Origin: Qaidamihabitans albus
GTDB taxonomy: Bacteria; Actinomycetota; Actinomycetes; Mycobacteriales; Pseudonocardiaceae
Direction: 5' to 3'
NCBI RefSeq assembly: GCF_016464705.1
Contig: NZ_JAEHOB010000014.1
Span: 1 to 64,000 of the forward strand
Length of the DNA stretch: 64,000 nucleotides
The notes beneath the pieces are model-generated. The model saw nothing but the letters and a program-made list of their open reading frames with translations, was not told where the DNA came from and did not search any database. Below are positions 26,465-35,032 of this stretch, piece after piece. A program made the translations under genes and the position numbers. Position 1 is the stretch's first letter, and each line of letters begins with the position of its first letter.

Positions 26465-26761
26465 ATGACGGAAGCGGTCGCAGAGGAACGCTCCGAGGAG
26501 GAGGTCCGCCAGACGATCCGCGGCATCATCGCCGAGGTCGCGCCCGAAGGCGGCGACGAGGTGCGCAGCGAGCTGCGGCTGGTGGAGGACCTCTCGTTCC
26601 ACTCGCTGTCGCTGCTGGAGCTGGCGTTCACGCTCGAGGACGAGTTCGACCTCCCGCCCATCGACGAGGAGGTGGCCCGCTCGATCACCACCGTGGACCA
26701 CGTCGAGCAGCACGTCGTCGACAACCTGGCCGAGCGCGGTGAGCTCGCCGGCCGGGAGTGA
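26465..26761 (+). CDS. Acyl/peptidyl carrier protein
   Basis: 98 residues from ATG 26465, with GGAGGG upstream. Four-helix carrier protein: IIAEVAPEGGDEVRSELRLVEDL, phosphopantetheine site FHSLSLLELAF (Ser about 47, with His replacing the usual Asp before it), then the acidic helix LEDEFDLPPIDEEVARSITTVDHV. Post-translationally loaded with an acyl or aminoacyl group. No PPTase is in the window. It overlaps the O-methyltransferase that follows by 23 bases, which implies that the methyl transfer may take place on the carrier-bound substrate. Confidence 0.88.
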   Translation: MTEAVAEERSEEEVRQTIRGIIAEVAPEGGDEVRSELRLVEDLSFHSLSLLELAFTLEDEFDLPPIDEEVARSITTVDHVEQHVVDNLAERGELAGRE

Positions 26762-27797
26762 GGCACGCGGGGCGCGGCGGGCGGCCCCGCGCTTCGACGT
26801 GCCCTCGGTGCTGCGCCTGACGGAGTTGGCCGACATCGTCGTGCCCTTCGCGGTGCGCGTTGCGTGCGAGCTGCGCATCGCCGACGAACTGGCCACGGGG
26901 CCGCGCGACGTCGACGACATCGCCACCGCGGTGGGCGCCCAGCCGCGCTCGCTGCTTCGGCTGCTGCGCGCCCTCGCGGCCAGAGGGGTGTTCACCGAGG
27001 TGGAACCCCGCACGTTCGGCAACACCCCGTTGTCCGAACCGCTGCGCGAGGACCACCCGCTCTCGATGCGCGAGGCGTACCCGCTGATCCCCGCCGACAT
27101 CGAGGCGTGGGCGCGGCTGGACGTGAGCGTGCGCACGGGCGGCTCGGCGTTCGAGCACGTACACGGGCAGGGCTACTGGGAGCACATGGCCGAGCGGCCC
27201 GAGGAGAGCGAGCGGTTCGACGGCACGCAGCGCGCCGCGACCCGCCTCGAGCTGCGCACGATCCTGCCGGCCTACGACGGCTGGGGCAGCGTGCGCACAC
27301 TCGTGGACACCGGAGGTGGCAACGGCGCGTTCCTCGCCGGGATCCTGCGCCGGTTCCATGGCACGCGCGCGACCCTGCTCGACCTGCCGCACGTGGTCGC
27401 CGGTGCCGAGCGGGTGCTCGCGGCCGAGGGCGTGCTCGACCGGTGCACGGTCGTCGGTGGCAGCTTCTTCGACGAGATCCCCCCGGGCGCCGACGCGTAC
27501 CTGCTCAAGCGCGTGCTCTACCACTGGGACGACGAGCAGGCCGGTGTGCTGCTGGGCAACCTGAGCGCGGCCATGCGGCCCGACAGCAGGCTGCTGCTGC
27601 TGGAGCCGGTCGCCGAGCCCGGTGACGACCTGAACGCCGGCAAGCTCTACGACCTCATTCTGCTCACCATGGCGGGCGGCGGGCTGCGCTCGCTCGACGA
27701 GATCGAACGGCTGCTCGCCCCCGCGGGGCTGCGGCTGGCGCGCGTCGTGCGCACTCTCATGTTCCCGCTGCTGGAGATCGTGCCCGCCGGCTCGTGA
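26739..27797 (+). CDS. O-methyltransferase (Methyltransf_2 type)
   Basis: 352 residues from GTG 26739. Plant COMT/actinobacterial O-methyltransferase family: N-terminal dimerisation winged helix (FAVRVACELRIADELA, RSLLRLLRALAARGVF), then FEHVHGQGYWEHMAE, SAM motif LVDTGGGNGAFLAGIL (about 190), LLDLPHVV, and the catalytic-site segment LLKRVLYHWDDEQ. It is a clear paralogue of the enzyme at 35029 (shared FEHVHG, LLDLP, LLKRV, EGVLDRC), and each is preceded by a carrier protein. Probably methylates a phenol or hydroxyl on the precursor. Confidence 0.9.
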   Translation: MSSPAGSEARGARRAAPRFDVPSVLRLTELADIVVPFAVRVACELRIADELATGPRDVDDIATAVGAQPRSLLRLLRALAARGVFTEVEPRTFGNTPLSEPLREDHPLSMREAYPLIPADIEAWARLDVSVRTGGSAFEHVHGQGYWEHMAERPEESERFDGTQRAATRLELRTILPAYDGWGSVRTLVDTGGGNGAFLAGILRRFHGTRATLLDLPHVVAGAERVLAAEGVLDRCTVVGGSFFDEIPPGADAYLLKRVLYHWDDEQAGVLLGNLSAAMRPDSRLLLLEPVAEPGDDLNAGKLYDLILLTMAGGGLRSLDEIERLLAPAGLRLARVVRTLMFPLLEIVPAGS

Positions 27798-27847
27798 GTG
27801 TCCAGCCGGGTCGGTCGGCACCGGTTCAACACTCCCGACCGTGACGT

Positions 27848-29068
27848 TCAGCAGGGTGTGCCGCGCACGGGCACCGACTCGTGGGCCCGGAAGTTCGGGT
27901 GCAGCGCCCGCACCGGTTCGCCGGCGAGGTCCAGTTCCCGGAAGCGGTCCAGCAGGGCGCCGACCGCCTCCTCGCAGACGGCGCGGCCGAGCGCCCTCCC
28001 GACGCAGTGGTGCGGCCCGCCGCCGAAGGCCACGTGCCGCAGATCGCGGCGGCGCACGTCCAGGCGGTCCGGATCGGCGAAGCGGCGCTCGTCCCGGTTC
28101 GCCGAGCCCATCATGAGCAGCACCATGCGTCCCGGTCGCAGCACTCTGTCCCCAACTGCCAGTCGCGCCGAGGTCAGCCGGATCGTGTACTGCGCGGGGG
28201 CGTCGAAGCGCAGCAGCTCGTCGACCGCGGCGGGGACCAGAGCGCGGTCGTCCGCGACGACCCGCCACTGACCTGAACGGCTCGGCAGCAGCTCACTCAC
28301 CGAGCCGAGCACGTTCATCGTCGTCTCGAACCCGGCGAAGCACAGGAACACGAGGTTGTCCACGGCGAGGGCGCGGGAGACCCGCCCCTCGGAGACGGCG
28401 CGGGCGAACGCCGTAAGCAGGTCGTCGCGTGGTTCGGCGGCCCGCTCCGCCAGCCCGCGGCCGAGCAGCTCCCGCAGGTCGGTGGTGATTCCGTCCGCCA
28501 CGCGGACCTGCTCGGGCCCGGGGATGCGGTACGGGATGAACGTGCGGCCCAGCGTCATCGCGCGCGGCCACACGACCGCCCGGTCCTCATCGGACAACCC
28601 GACCAGCCGGGCGACGACCTCGGCCTGCAACGGGAACGCCAGGTCGCCGACGAGGTCGAACGGGGCACCGTCGGCGTGTGGTTCGAGCAGCCGGGCCGCG
28701 GCGGTGGCCGTGAAGGCGCGTAGCCGCCCGACGGCGGCGGGCGCGAGCCCCGTGCGCAGTACCTTCCGCACCGCCTCGTGGTCAGCGCCCTCCAGCGCGC
28801 TGGTCATCCGGCCGGACAGCTCTCCGGCGGGTCCGGTGCCGAACAGTGGCAGGTCCCTGCCGACCCCCTCCGGCAGCCGCTGGGTCAGCGCCGGATGCGC
28901 CAGCAGCGCGCTCACGTCGGCGTACCTGGGGACCATCCACACCCCCGGCCCTCCCCGGCACAGGGGCCCCGCCGCACGCAGCTCGCGATAGCGTGGGTAG
29001 GGATCGAGCAGCACGTCGGGGTCCATGGCGTCGAACCTCGGTGGCCGCGAGGCCGTGCCGGTGCTCAT
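27848..29068 (-). CDS. Cytochrome P450
   Basis: 406 residues from ATG 29068; the open frame runs on to 30463 only because of GC bias. I-helix FAGFETTMN (about 242), FDAPAQYTIRL, heme loop FGGGPHHCVGRALGRAV with Cys about 354. The N-terminus (FDAMDPDVLLDPYPRYRELR...LCRGGP) places it with the P450s at 17749 and 29065. Its ATG overlaps the stop of the upstream P450 (ATGA), so the two are translated together, hinting at sequential oxidations or a paired function. Converges with the O-methyltransferase at 27797. Confidence 0.93.
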   Translation of the reverse strand: MSTGTASRPPRFDAMDPDVLLDPYPRYRELRAAGPLCRGGPGVWMVPRYADVSALLAHPALTQRLPEGVGRDLPLFGTGPAGELSGRMTSALEGADHEAVRKVLRTGLAPAAVGRLRAFTATAAARLLEPHADGAPFDLVGDLAFPLQAEVVARLVGLSDEDRAVVWPRAMTLGRTFIPYRIPGPEQVRVADGITTDLRELLGRGLAERAAEPRDDLLTAFARAVSEGRVSRALAVDNLVFLCFAGFETTMNVLGSVSELLPSRSGQWRVVADDRALVPAAVDELLRFDAPAQYTIRLTSARLAVGDRVLRPGRMVLLMMGSANRDERRFADPDRLDVRRRDLRHVAFGGGPHHCVGRALGRAVCEEAVGALLDRFRELDLAGEPVRALHPNFRAHESVPVRGTPC

Positions 29069-30276
29069 GCCGCGCGCACCGCGACGGGCACGGCGGCGTA
29101 GCCGCGCAGGTTGGGATGTGGGCGCACCACCGGGGGACCGGCCGCCTCCAGCTCCGCGCACCGCCGCAGCAGCCCGCGCAACGACGCCGCGGCCTGCGCC
29201 CGCCCGAGGTGCAGGCCCATGCACCGGTGGATGCCCGAACCGAACGACAGCTGCCCGTTCGGCCGCCTTCCGATGTCGACGCGATCCGGGTCGGCGAACT
29301 GCCGGTCGTCGCGGTTCGCCGAGGCCAGCAGGAGCAGCAGCATCCGGCCCGCGCGCACGGTGCGCCCCGCGGCCTCGACCGGCTCGCTCGTCACCCGCAC
29401 GATCCACTGGATCGGGGCGTCGTAGCGCGCGAGCTCCTCGACGGCCGTCGTCATCAGCGAGGGGTCCGCGCGCAGCCTCGCGAGCTGGTCCGGAAACGAC
29501 AGTAGCGCCGACAACCCGCTCGCCAGCAGGTGAATCGATGTCTCGAAGCCGGCGAAGAACAGGAAGACGACGTTGTCGACGATCTCGTCCGTGGAAAGCT
29601 CCCCCGTGCGGCCCGCGGTGGTGACGAGGGTCGAAACGAGGTCGTCCTCCGGCCGTCGCCTGCGCTGCGCGACGAGGCCGGCGACGTAGTCGCGCAGCCA
29701 CCGCGCCTCCGGCACACCGTCGCCGAGCTCGGGCGAGACGAAGGGGAAGAGGATCAGCGACCGGCCGAGCGCGACACCGTGCCTCGTCACCTCGGCCCTG
29801 TCCTCCTCGGGCACTCCGACCAGCGTGCAGGTCATCGCGACCTGCAACGGGAACGCCAGCTCGGTGACGGCATCGAACTCGCCCCGCTGCAACGCGGTGT
29901 CCAGCAGCTCGTCCACCGTCCGCTCGATCAGGGCCGTCATCCCGCGCACCACCGGTGGCGTCAGTGCCTGGCTCAGCGCGGCGCGGATCCTGGTGTGCGC
30001 GGGCGGCTCGATCGCGGACACCACGGTGGGCAGCTCGAAGTTGGGCCGGGTGCCGAGCAGCCGGTCCGGGCGGCCGAGCTCCTCGGGAAACGCGTGCCCG
30101 ACCCTCGGATCCCGCAGCAGCGCGGCGACATCGGCGTAGCGGGTCACCGCCCAGGTGGCCGGACCGCCCCGGCACAGCGGCGACTCGTCCCGCAGCCGCC
30201 GGTACAGCGGGTACGGGTCGATGAGCAGCTCCGGGTCGAGCGCGTCGAACTTCGGCGGTAGCCCCGACGTGACCAT
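29065..30276 (-). CDS. Cytochrome P450
   Basis: 403 residues from ATG 30276. A longer start at 30339 is possible, but the chosen start gives the same leader length as the paralogues (then PPKFDALDPELLIDPYPLYRRLR). I-helix FAGFETSIH (about 240; the second Thr is replaced by Ser), heme loop FGSGIHRCMGLHLGRAQ with Cys about 351. The ETS form keeps an acid-hydroxyl pair for oxygen activation. First gene of a two-P450 operon, divergent from the KstD-like flavoprotein across 161 bases. Confidence 0.92.
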   Translation of the reverse strand: MVTSGLPPKFDALDPELLIDPYPLYRRLRDESPLCRGGPATWAVTRYADVAALLRDPRVGHAFPEELGRPDRLLGTRPNFELPTVVSAIEPPAHTRIRAALSQALTPPVVRGMTALIERTVDELLDTALQRGEFDAVTELAFPLQVAMTCTLVGVPEEDRAEVTRHGVALGRSLILFPFVSPELGDGVPEARWLRDYVAGLVAQRRRRPEDDLVSTLVTTAGRTGELSTDEIVDNVVFLFFAGFETSIHLLASGLSALLSFPDQLARLRADPSLMTTAVEELARYDAPIQWIVRVTSEPVEAAGRTVRAGRMLLLLLASANRDDRQFADPDRVDIGRRPNGQLSFGSGIHRCMGLHLGRAQAAASLRGLLRRCAELEAAGPPVVRPHPNLRGYAAVPVAVRAA

Positions 30277-30437
30277 CTCCACGCCCGGCAGTGTCCCCAC
30301 GACGGAAAACCCCGGCAACGCAACGGCAACACCGTCCACCGGGAGCAGCGGCCGGTGCCGCGCAAGCCGTGTCGGGACGGCCGCCCGGTGTTACCGTCGC
30401 CACGTCTGGACAACATAGCGTCGCCGAGGGGGTCACC

Positions 30438-32063
30438 GTGACCGCTGCTGACCAGGAATCCACCGACTACGACGTGATCGTCGTCGGCTCGGGAGCCGCG
30501 GGGCTCACCGCGGCGCTCGCGGCCGCACGGTCCGGGGCGACCGTCACGGTGCTGGAGGCATCGGGGAGATTCGGAGGCACCACGTCGGTGTCCGGAGGCC
30601 AGGTGTGGATTCCCGGCAACGACCACATGGCCGAGATCGGCGAGCAGGACAGCACTGCCGACGCGCGTGCGTACTGCGCGGACCACTCCCCCGGCCGCGA
30701 CCCGGCGCTCATTGACGCCTTCATCGACGCGGCACCGGTGGCGGTACGCGAGATCGAGCGGCACTCCCCCATCCGGTTCACGCCGATGGACACACCGGAC
30801 TCACTCGCCGAGCATCCCGGTGCGCGGCTGCGCGGCCGCAACCTCGAACCGGCCCCGCTGGAGACCGGGCCGTTCACGCCGTGGGAGGAGTGGACATGGT
30901 CGCCGCCGTACCCTGCCGTGCTCACCAACGCCGAGGTGGCCGGACTCAAGCTGATCTCGGGTGGCGCGCCGCCCATGGACCTCATCGGCCAGCGGATGCG
31001 CGACTCGCTGGTGACGCTCGGTGTGGGGCTGGTCGTGGGGTTGCTGCGGGGCTGCCGCGACGCCGGTGTCCGGCTGGAGCGCGGCTGCCCGGTGCGGGAG
31101 CTGGTCCGCTCCGGCACCGGGGTCGTCACCGGCGTCGTCACCGAGCGTGAAGGGCGGCCGCTGACCATGTCCGCGCGGCACGGCGTCGTGCTCGCCACCG
31201 GCGGCTTCGAACACGACGAGGCGATGCGCCGCATGCTGCTCGACCTCCCCGACCCGGTGCCGGCCTCGCCGCCGGTGAGCAAGGGAGACGGGCTGCGGCT
31301 GGCCGCGAGTGCCGGCGCGATGCTCGGGCACCTCTCGGAAAGCTGGTGCTGGCCGGTGATCGTGGGCAAGGCGACGTGGGACGACGAGCAGGCGACGCCA
31401 CGCGCCGACCTGATGATCGCCGAACGCGCCCTGCCGCACACGATCTGGGTGAACGCGGCGGGCCGCCGGTTCGTCAACGAGGCCGCCCACAACTGCGCGC
31501 TCGCCTTCACGGAGACCGACCCGGCCACGGGCCGCCCCCGCAACCTCCCCGCGTACGTCATCGGTGACGCCCGGTACCGCGAGCGGTACGCGCTCGCCGG
31601 CGCCCCGCCCGGCGAACCCGCGCCGGAGGGCGTCGTCACCGCGGACTCCCTTGGTGAGCTGGCCGTCGGCACCGGCATCGACGCGGAAGCGCTGCAGGCC
31701 ACGGTACGCGCGTTCAACACGGACGCGGCGTCCGGTGTGGACACCGCGTTCGGCAGGGGCGAGGGCGCCTACGACCGCGGGATCGGGGACGGCGACGCGG
31801 CGCACCCGAACCTCGGCACTGTCGAGCGGCCACCGTTCTTCGCGCTGCCGGTGCGCACCGGCATGGTCGGCACCAAGGGAGGTCCGTGTACCGACGGCGA
31901 CGGCAGGGTCCTCGACTGGTCGGGCGTCCCGATCGCCGGCCTGTTCGCGGCGGGCAACGCCGCCGACTCCGTGATCGGTCCAGGCATCCTGTCGTCCGGG
32001 ATGACGCTCGGCCTCGCCGTCGCGTTCGGATGGCGCGCGGGGACCGTGGCGGCGGGCCGGTGA
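30438..32063 (+). CDS. FAD-dependent dehydrogenase, KstD/fumarate-reductase family
   Basis: 541 residues from GTG 30438. Flavoprotein with an N-terminal dinucleotide fold VIVVGSGAAGLTAALAAA, GGTTSVSGGQVWIPGN, and a C-terminal flavin end with GPGILSSGMTLGLAVAFGWRAG. Length and the GGTT...GG.WIP pattern match 3-ketosteroid-delta-1-dehydrogenases and related enzymes that desaturate next to a carbonyl. No steroid pathway is evident here, so it probably desaturates a ketone, lactam or ring in the product (inference). It leads a seven-gene run to 36464 in which most genes overlap by 4 bases. Confidence 0.85.
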   Translation: MTAADQESTDYDVIVVGSGAAGLTAALAAARSGATVTVLEASGRFGGTTSVSGGQVWIPGNDHMAEIGEQDSTADARAYCADHSPGRDPALIDAFIDAAPVAVREIERHSPIRFTPMDTPDSLAEHPGARLRGRNLEPAPLETGPFTPWEEWTWSPPYPAVLTNAEVAGLKLISGGAPPMDLIGQRMRDSLVTLGVGLVVGLLRGCRDAGVRLERGCPVRELVRSGTGVVTGVVTEREGRPLTMSARHGVVLATGGFEHDEAMRRMLLDLPDPVPASPPVSKGDGLRLAASAGAMLGHLSESWCWPVIVGKATWDDEQATPRADLMIAERALPHTIWVNAAGRRFVNEAAHNCALAFTETDPATGRPRNLPAYVIGDARYRERYALAGAPPGEPAPEGVVTADSLGELAVGTGIDAEALQATVRAFNTDAASGVDTAFGRGEGAYDRGIGDGDAAHPNLGTVERPPFFALPVRTGMVGTKGGPCTDGDGRVLDWSGVPIAGLFAAGNAADSVIGPGILSSGMTLGLAVAFGWRAGTVAAGR

Positions 32064-32800
32064 CCGCCGCGGTCCTCGTCGGCGCCCCCACGTTCCGGGT
32101 GGGCCTGCTCGGTGAGGCGCTCGCACCGGCACTGGCGGGCTCCGGCCTCGAGCTGGACGTCGTGCCCTGCGGGGAGCTCGTCGAGAGGGGCGCGGAGCCG
32201 ACGCCTGCCGGGCTGGCGGCCGCGCTCGGCGAGCGGCTGGCCACCGCCGGGCGCCCCGAGGTCCTCATCGGCGATCGCGCAGGCGTCCTCCTCGTCGCAC
32301 ACGTGCTCGCCGCGGATCCGGGCGCGGCGGGGTGTGCGGTGCTCACCGGGGCCCGCAGGGTCCCGAACGCGCTGGAGCGGCTTGAGGCCGCCGAGCTGGC
32401 CGCCCGCGAAGGCCCGGTCGGCGCGAGGCCGCTCGCGCTGCTGCGCGCCGCCGGGCTGCTGGGCCCTTCCCGGCTCGCGGACGACACCGCGCTGGCCGCG
32501 CTCCTCGACCGGCTGCGGCCCTGGCCGGAGGAGTCGGCCGCCGACGTGGCGGTCCTCACCGCCGCGGCGGCCGCCGAGCTCCCCGCCGAGACGCTCGCCG
32601 CCGTCACCACGCGCTGCCTCGTGCTCGCCGCGGCACTGGACCCGGTGACGTCGCCGCACGCGGCGCGTGCGGTTGCCGACGCGCTGCCGGAGGCCACCCT
32701 GCGGTCGGTCCAAGCAGGCGGTGGCGGCGCGATCGACGCGCCGCAGCCCTTCGGCGAGGAGGTCGGCGGGTTCGTCGAGTCGGCCAGGGTCGTGCCATGA
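32060..32800 (+). CDS. Alpha/beta-hydrolase-fold protein without nucleophile Ser
   Basis: 246 residues from GTG 32060 (GTGA overlap). The fold is recognised by PEVLIGDRAGVLLVAHVLAAD, which aligns with the nucleophile elbow GxSxG, and by the late strand TTRCLVLAAALDPVTSPHAARAVADALPEATL, in segments. At the Ser position the elbow reads G-D-R-A-G (Arg about 73), so ordinary ester or thioester hydrolysis is not expected. It is coupled to an intact hydrolase just downstream, suggesting a pseudo-enzyme partner or a non-hydrolytic role such as a cyclase or scaffold. Confidence 0.65.
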   Translation: MTAAVLVGAPTFRVGLLGEALAPALAGSGLELDVVPCGELVERGAEPTPAGLAAALGERLATAGRPEVLIGDRAGVLLVAHVLAADPGAAGCAVLTGARRVPNALERLEAAELAAREGPVGARPLALLRAAGLLGPSRLADDTALAALLDRLRPWPEESAADVAVLTAAAAAELPAETLAAVTTRCLVLAAALDPVTSPHAARAVADALPEATLRSVQAGGGGAIDAPQPFGEEVGGFVESARVVP

Positions 32801-33648
32801 CCGCCGGCTCGCCGACGGCCACCGAGACGTTCGCCGTGCCGCTGCCCACCGGGATCACCGCCAGCGTCAACATCGACGGCGTCGACGGCGACGGACCGCA
32901 CCTGCTCATGCTCGGCGGGCCGCACAGCGCCGAGCTGATGCGCGGCTTCATCGGCCCGCGCTTCACCTCGGCAGGCTTCCGGCTCGTCACCGTGGAGTAC
33001 CGGGGCATCCCGCCCACCGACGTTCCCGAGGGCCACTACACGGTCGCGCAGCTCACCGCCGACCTGATCGCGCTGCTGGAGCAGTGCCGCCTCGCCCCGA
33101 TCCGCGTGTACGGCTACTCGCTCGGCGCGAACGTGGTACTCGAACTGCTCGCCGAGCGGCCCGATCTCGTGGAGCGCGCGGTGCTCGGGGGCACCCGCAC
33201 CGCGCACCCGTTCGCGTCGGCCGAGATGCACGACGAGTACCTCGCGAGGACGGCGGGCTCCGGGGAGCCCGAACCCCCGCCACACACCGAGTTACTGCTG
33301 CGCGCCCGCCTGATGTTCGGGCCACGGCGGCTCGCCAGCGACGCGTTCACGGGGGCGATCCGGCAGGTGCTGACGCTGCCGCCGACCGAAGGACACAACG
33401 TGCCGGGACTGACCGCGGCCTCCCGCGGCCACGAGCCGAGCCCGGACCGGCTCGCGACGATCCGCACACCGTGCCGGGTGATCGGCTTCGAGCACGACGT
33501 ACTCACCCCGGCCGCGGGCGCGCGCGAGATCGCCAGGCTGCTGCGGGCCGAGTACCGGGAGATCCGCAACTGTGGTCACGGCGCCTTCATCGAGCAACCG
33601 CGCGAGCTGACCCGGCTCGTCACCGAGTTCCTTGGAGGGGCCGCATGA
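32797..33648 (+). CDS. Alpha/beta hydrolase
   Basis: 283 residues, ATG 32797 overlapping the previous stop. Intact elements: oxyanion region LLMLGGPHS, nucleophile elbow YGYSLGANVVLEL (Ser about 108), acid region GFEHDVLTPAAG, and catalytic His in NCGHGAFIEQP. Could release, cleave or transfer an acyl group from the carrier or KAS III-like enzyme that follow. It contains a TTA leucine codon (33292-33294), rare in high-GC actinomycetes and dependent on the bldA tRNA in Streptomyces. Confidence 0.9.
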   Translation: MTAGSPTATETFAVPLPTGITASVNIDGVDGDGPHLLMLGGPHSAELMRGFIGPRFTSAGFRLVTVEYRGIPPTDVPEGHYTVAQLTADLIALLEQCRLAPIRVYGYSLGANVVLELLAERPDLVERAVLGGTRTAHPFASAEMHDEYLARTAGSGEPEPPPHTELLLRARLMFGPRRLASDAFTGAIRQVLTLPPTEGHNVPGLTAASRGHEPSPDRLATIRTPCRVIGFEHDVLTPAAGAREIARLLRAEYREIRNCGHGAFIEQPRELTRLVTEFLGGAA

Positions 33649-34667
33649 GCACGCATGTCGCTATCCTCGGCACTGCGGGCTACCTGCCGAGCCGATGCCA
33701 GCCCGCGAGCGAGGTCGCCGAGCTCGCCGGGCTGCGCGAGCGCACCGTCACCGGCAAGTTCGGCCTGACCGGCAAGTACCGCGCCGCGGAGGACGAGCAC
33801 GTCTCCGACATGGCCACCGCGGCCGGCGAGCGTGCGCTCGCCGGCGCCGGGATCGGCCCCGCCGACGTCGGCGCGGTCGTCTACTTCGGATCGACCTTCA
33901 AGGACTACGCCGTGTGGCAGGCGGCGCCCAAGATCGCCCACAACCTCGGCTGCTCCGGCGCGTTCGCGCTCGAGCTCGACTACGTGTCGTGCGGAGGTCC
34001 GGTCGCACTGCGCGTGTGCCGGAACATGTTGCTCGCGGAGCCGGACATCGGGCCGGTGCTCGCCGTGGGGGCGTCCCGCGAGTCCGACCTGCTCGACCAC
34101 ACCGACCGCTGGTCCCAGTTCGTGCTCAGCTACGGCGACGGCGCGGCGGCCGCGGTGCTCGGGCCCGCGGGCGAGCCGCCCGAGGTCGAGGTGCTCGGCT
34201 CGCACATGATCACCGAAGGGCGGTTCGCCGACGACACGATGGTGCCCGCCGGTGGCTCGGCCGAGCCCGCCAGCCACGACACCGTCGACAAGGGACGGCA
34301 CGTGCTGCGCGTCGAGAACCCTTCGTCCATGGCGGGCCTGCTGATCGTCACGCTCAGCAGACTCACCGACGCGGCGAGCGGTGCGGCCAAGCGCTCCGGG
34401 CTGTCCCTCGACGACATCGACTTCGTGTGCACCTCCCACGTCAAGCGGACCGCCCATGCGGCTTTGCTCGACGCGTTCGGCGTCGACGTGGAACGGTCGG
34501 TCTACCTGGCCGACACCGGCCACATGACCGGTGTCGACACCCTGTTCGCTCTGGACAGGGCCGCCCGCGAGGGCAGGCTGAACCCTGGCGAGCACGTGCT
34601 GCTCGTCGCGTCGGGAACCGGCTGCACGTGGGCGGCGACCATCGTGCGCTGGGGCACGCGCGGCTAG
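33645..34667 (+). CDS. KAS III-like acyl transferase/ketosynthase
   Basis: 340 residues, ATG 33645 (ATGA overlap). FabH-fold enzyme with the acyl-accepting Cys in LDYVSCGGPVAL (Cys about 116) and His in CTSHVKRT. The third residue, Asn in FabH (G-N-T/S), aligns with DTGHMTGVD, i.e. GH instead of GN. That swap is seen in KAS III relatives that act as acyltransferases or condense non-standard chains rather than start fatty acid synthesis. Neighbouring carrier protein and hydrolase are the likely partners. It may form a C-C, C-O or C-S bond joining two acyl units. Confidence 0.85.
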   Translation: MSTHVAILGTAGYLPSRCQPASEVAELAGLRERTVTGKFGLTGKYRAAEDEHVSDMATAAGERALAGAGIGPADVGAVVYFGSTFKDYAVWQAAPKIAHNLGCSGAFALELDYVSCGGPVALRVCRNMLLAEPDIGPVLAVGASRESDLLDHTDRWSQFVLSYGDGAAAAVLGPAGEPPEVEVLGSHMITEGRFADDTMVPAGGSAEPASHDTVDKGRHVLRVENPSSMAGLLIVTLSRLTDAASGAAKRSGLSLDDIDFVCTSHVKRTAHAALLDAFGVDVERSVYLADTGHMTGVDTLFALDRAAREGRLNPGEHVLLVASGTGCTWAATIVRWGTRG

Positions 34668-34735
34668 GCCGAGCCCGCCGGCGCCCGGTGAGCCGGCGAC
34701 GAGACGGCCGCGATGGCGGCCGGGAAGGGACAGCA

Positions 34736-35032
34736 GTGGCAGACGATCACGGGGCTCCCCCTGTCGGCGAGGTGGCCGTGGACCCGGACACACGGCTGCG
34801 GCAGGTGTTCGCCGAATGCCTGCTCGACGAGAACGGCAACGCACCACCCGACCCCACGGCCGGCAGGCGCGGCGAGACCAGCGGTTGGGACTCGGTGACC
34901 CACCTGCAGCTCGTCGCGCGGATCGAGGAGTGTTTCAGCGTCGAGCTCGATATCGACGACATCGTCGAACTGGAGAGCTACGCCGACGCCGTGAGCATCC
35001 TGCGCAAGCTCGGAGCGGAGGTCGGAGCATGA
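34736..35032 (+). CDS. Acyl/peptidyl carrier protein
   Basis: 98 residues from GTG 34736, with GGGAAGGGA upstream. Carrier protein with pantetheine site GWDSVTHLQLVARIEE (Ser about 53) and a following acidic helix VELDIDDIVELESYADAVSIL. The GWDS form is common in stand-alone carriers of amino acid- and aryl-tailoring pathways. It lies between the KAS III-like gene and an O-methyltransferase, overlapping the latter by ATGA, mirroring the carrier/O-methyltransferase pair at 26465. Loading enzyme unknown; the FAAL at 52109 or the ligase at 14039 are candidates. Confidence 0.88.
   Translation: MADDHGAPPVGEVAVDPDTRLRQVFAECLLDENGNAPPDPTAGRRGETSGWDSVTHLQLVARIEECFSVELDIDDIVELESYADAVSILRKLGAEVGA

Noticed and set aside
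27848-30463. An 871-codon reading that would fuse two P450s
   Set aside because: The upstream half is an out-of-frame shadow of the P450 at 29065; the two P450s are separate genes in different frames overlapping by ATGA.
30438-32063. Steroid catabolism cluster, suggested by the KstD-like, HsaA-like, FadE-like and CYP125-like genes
   Set aside because: Core steroid genes (kshAB, hsaBCD, mce, kstR) are absent and the genes are interspersed with NRPS and carrier genes; family resemblance does not imply a steroid substrate.
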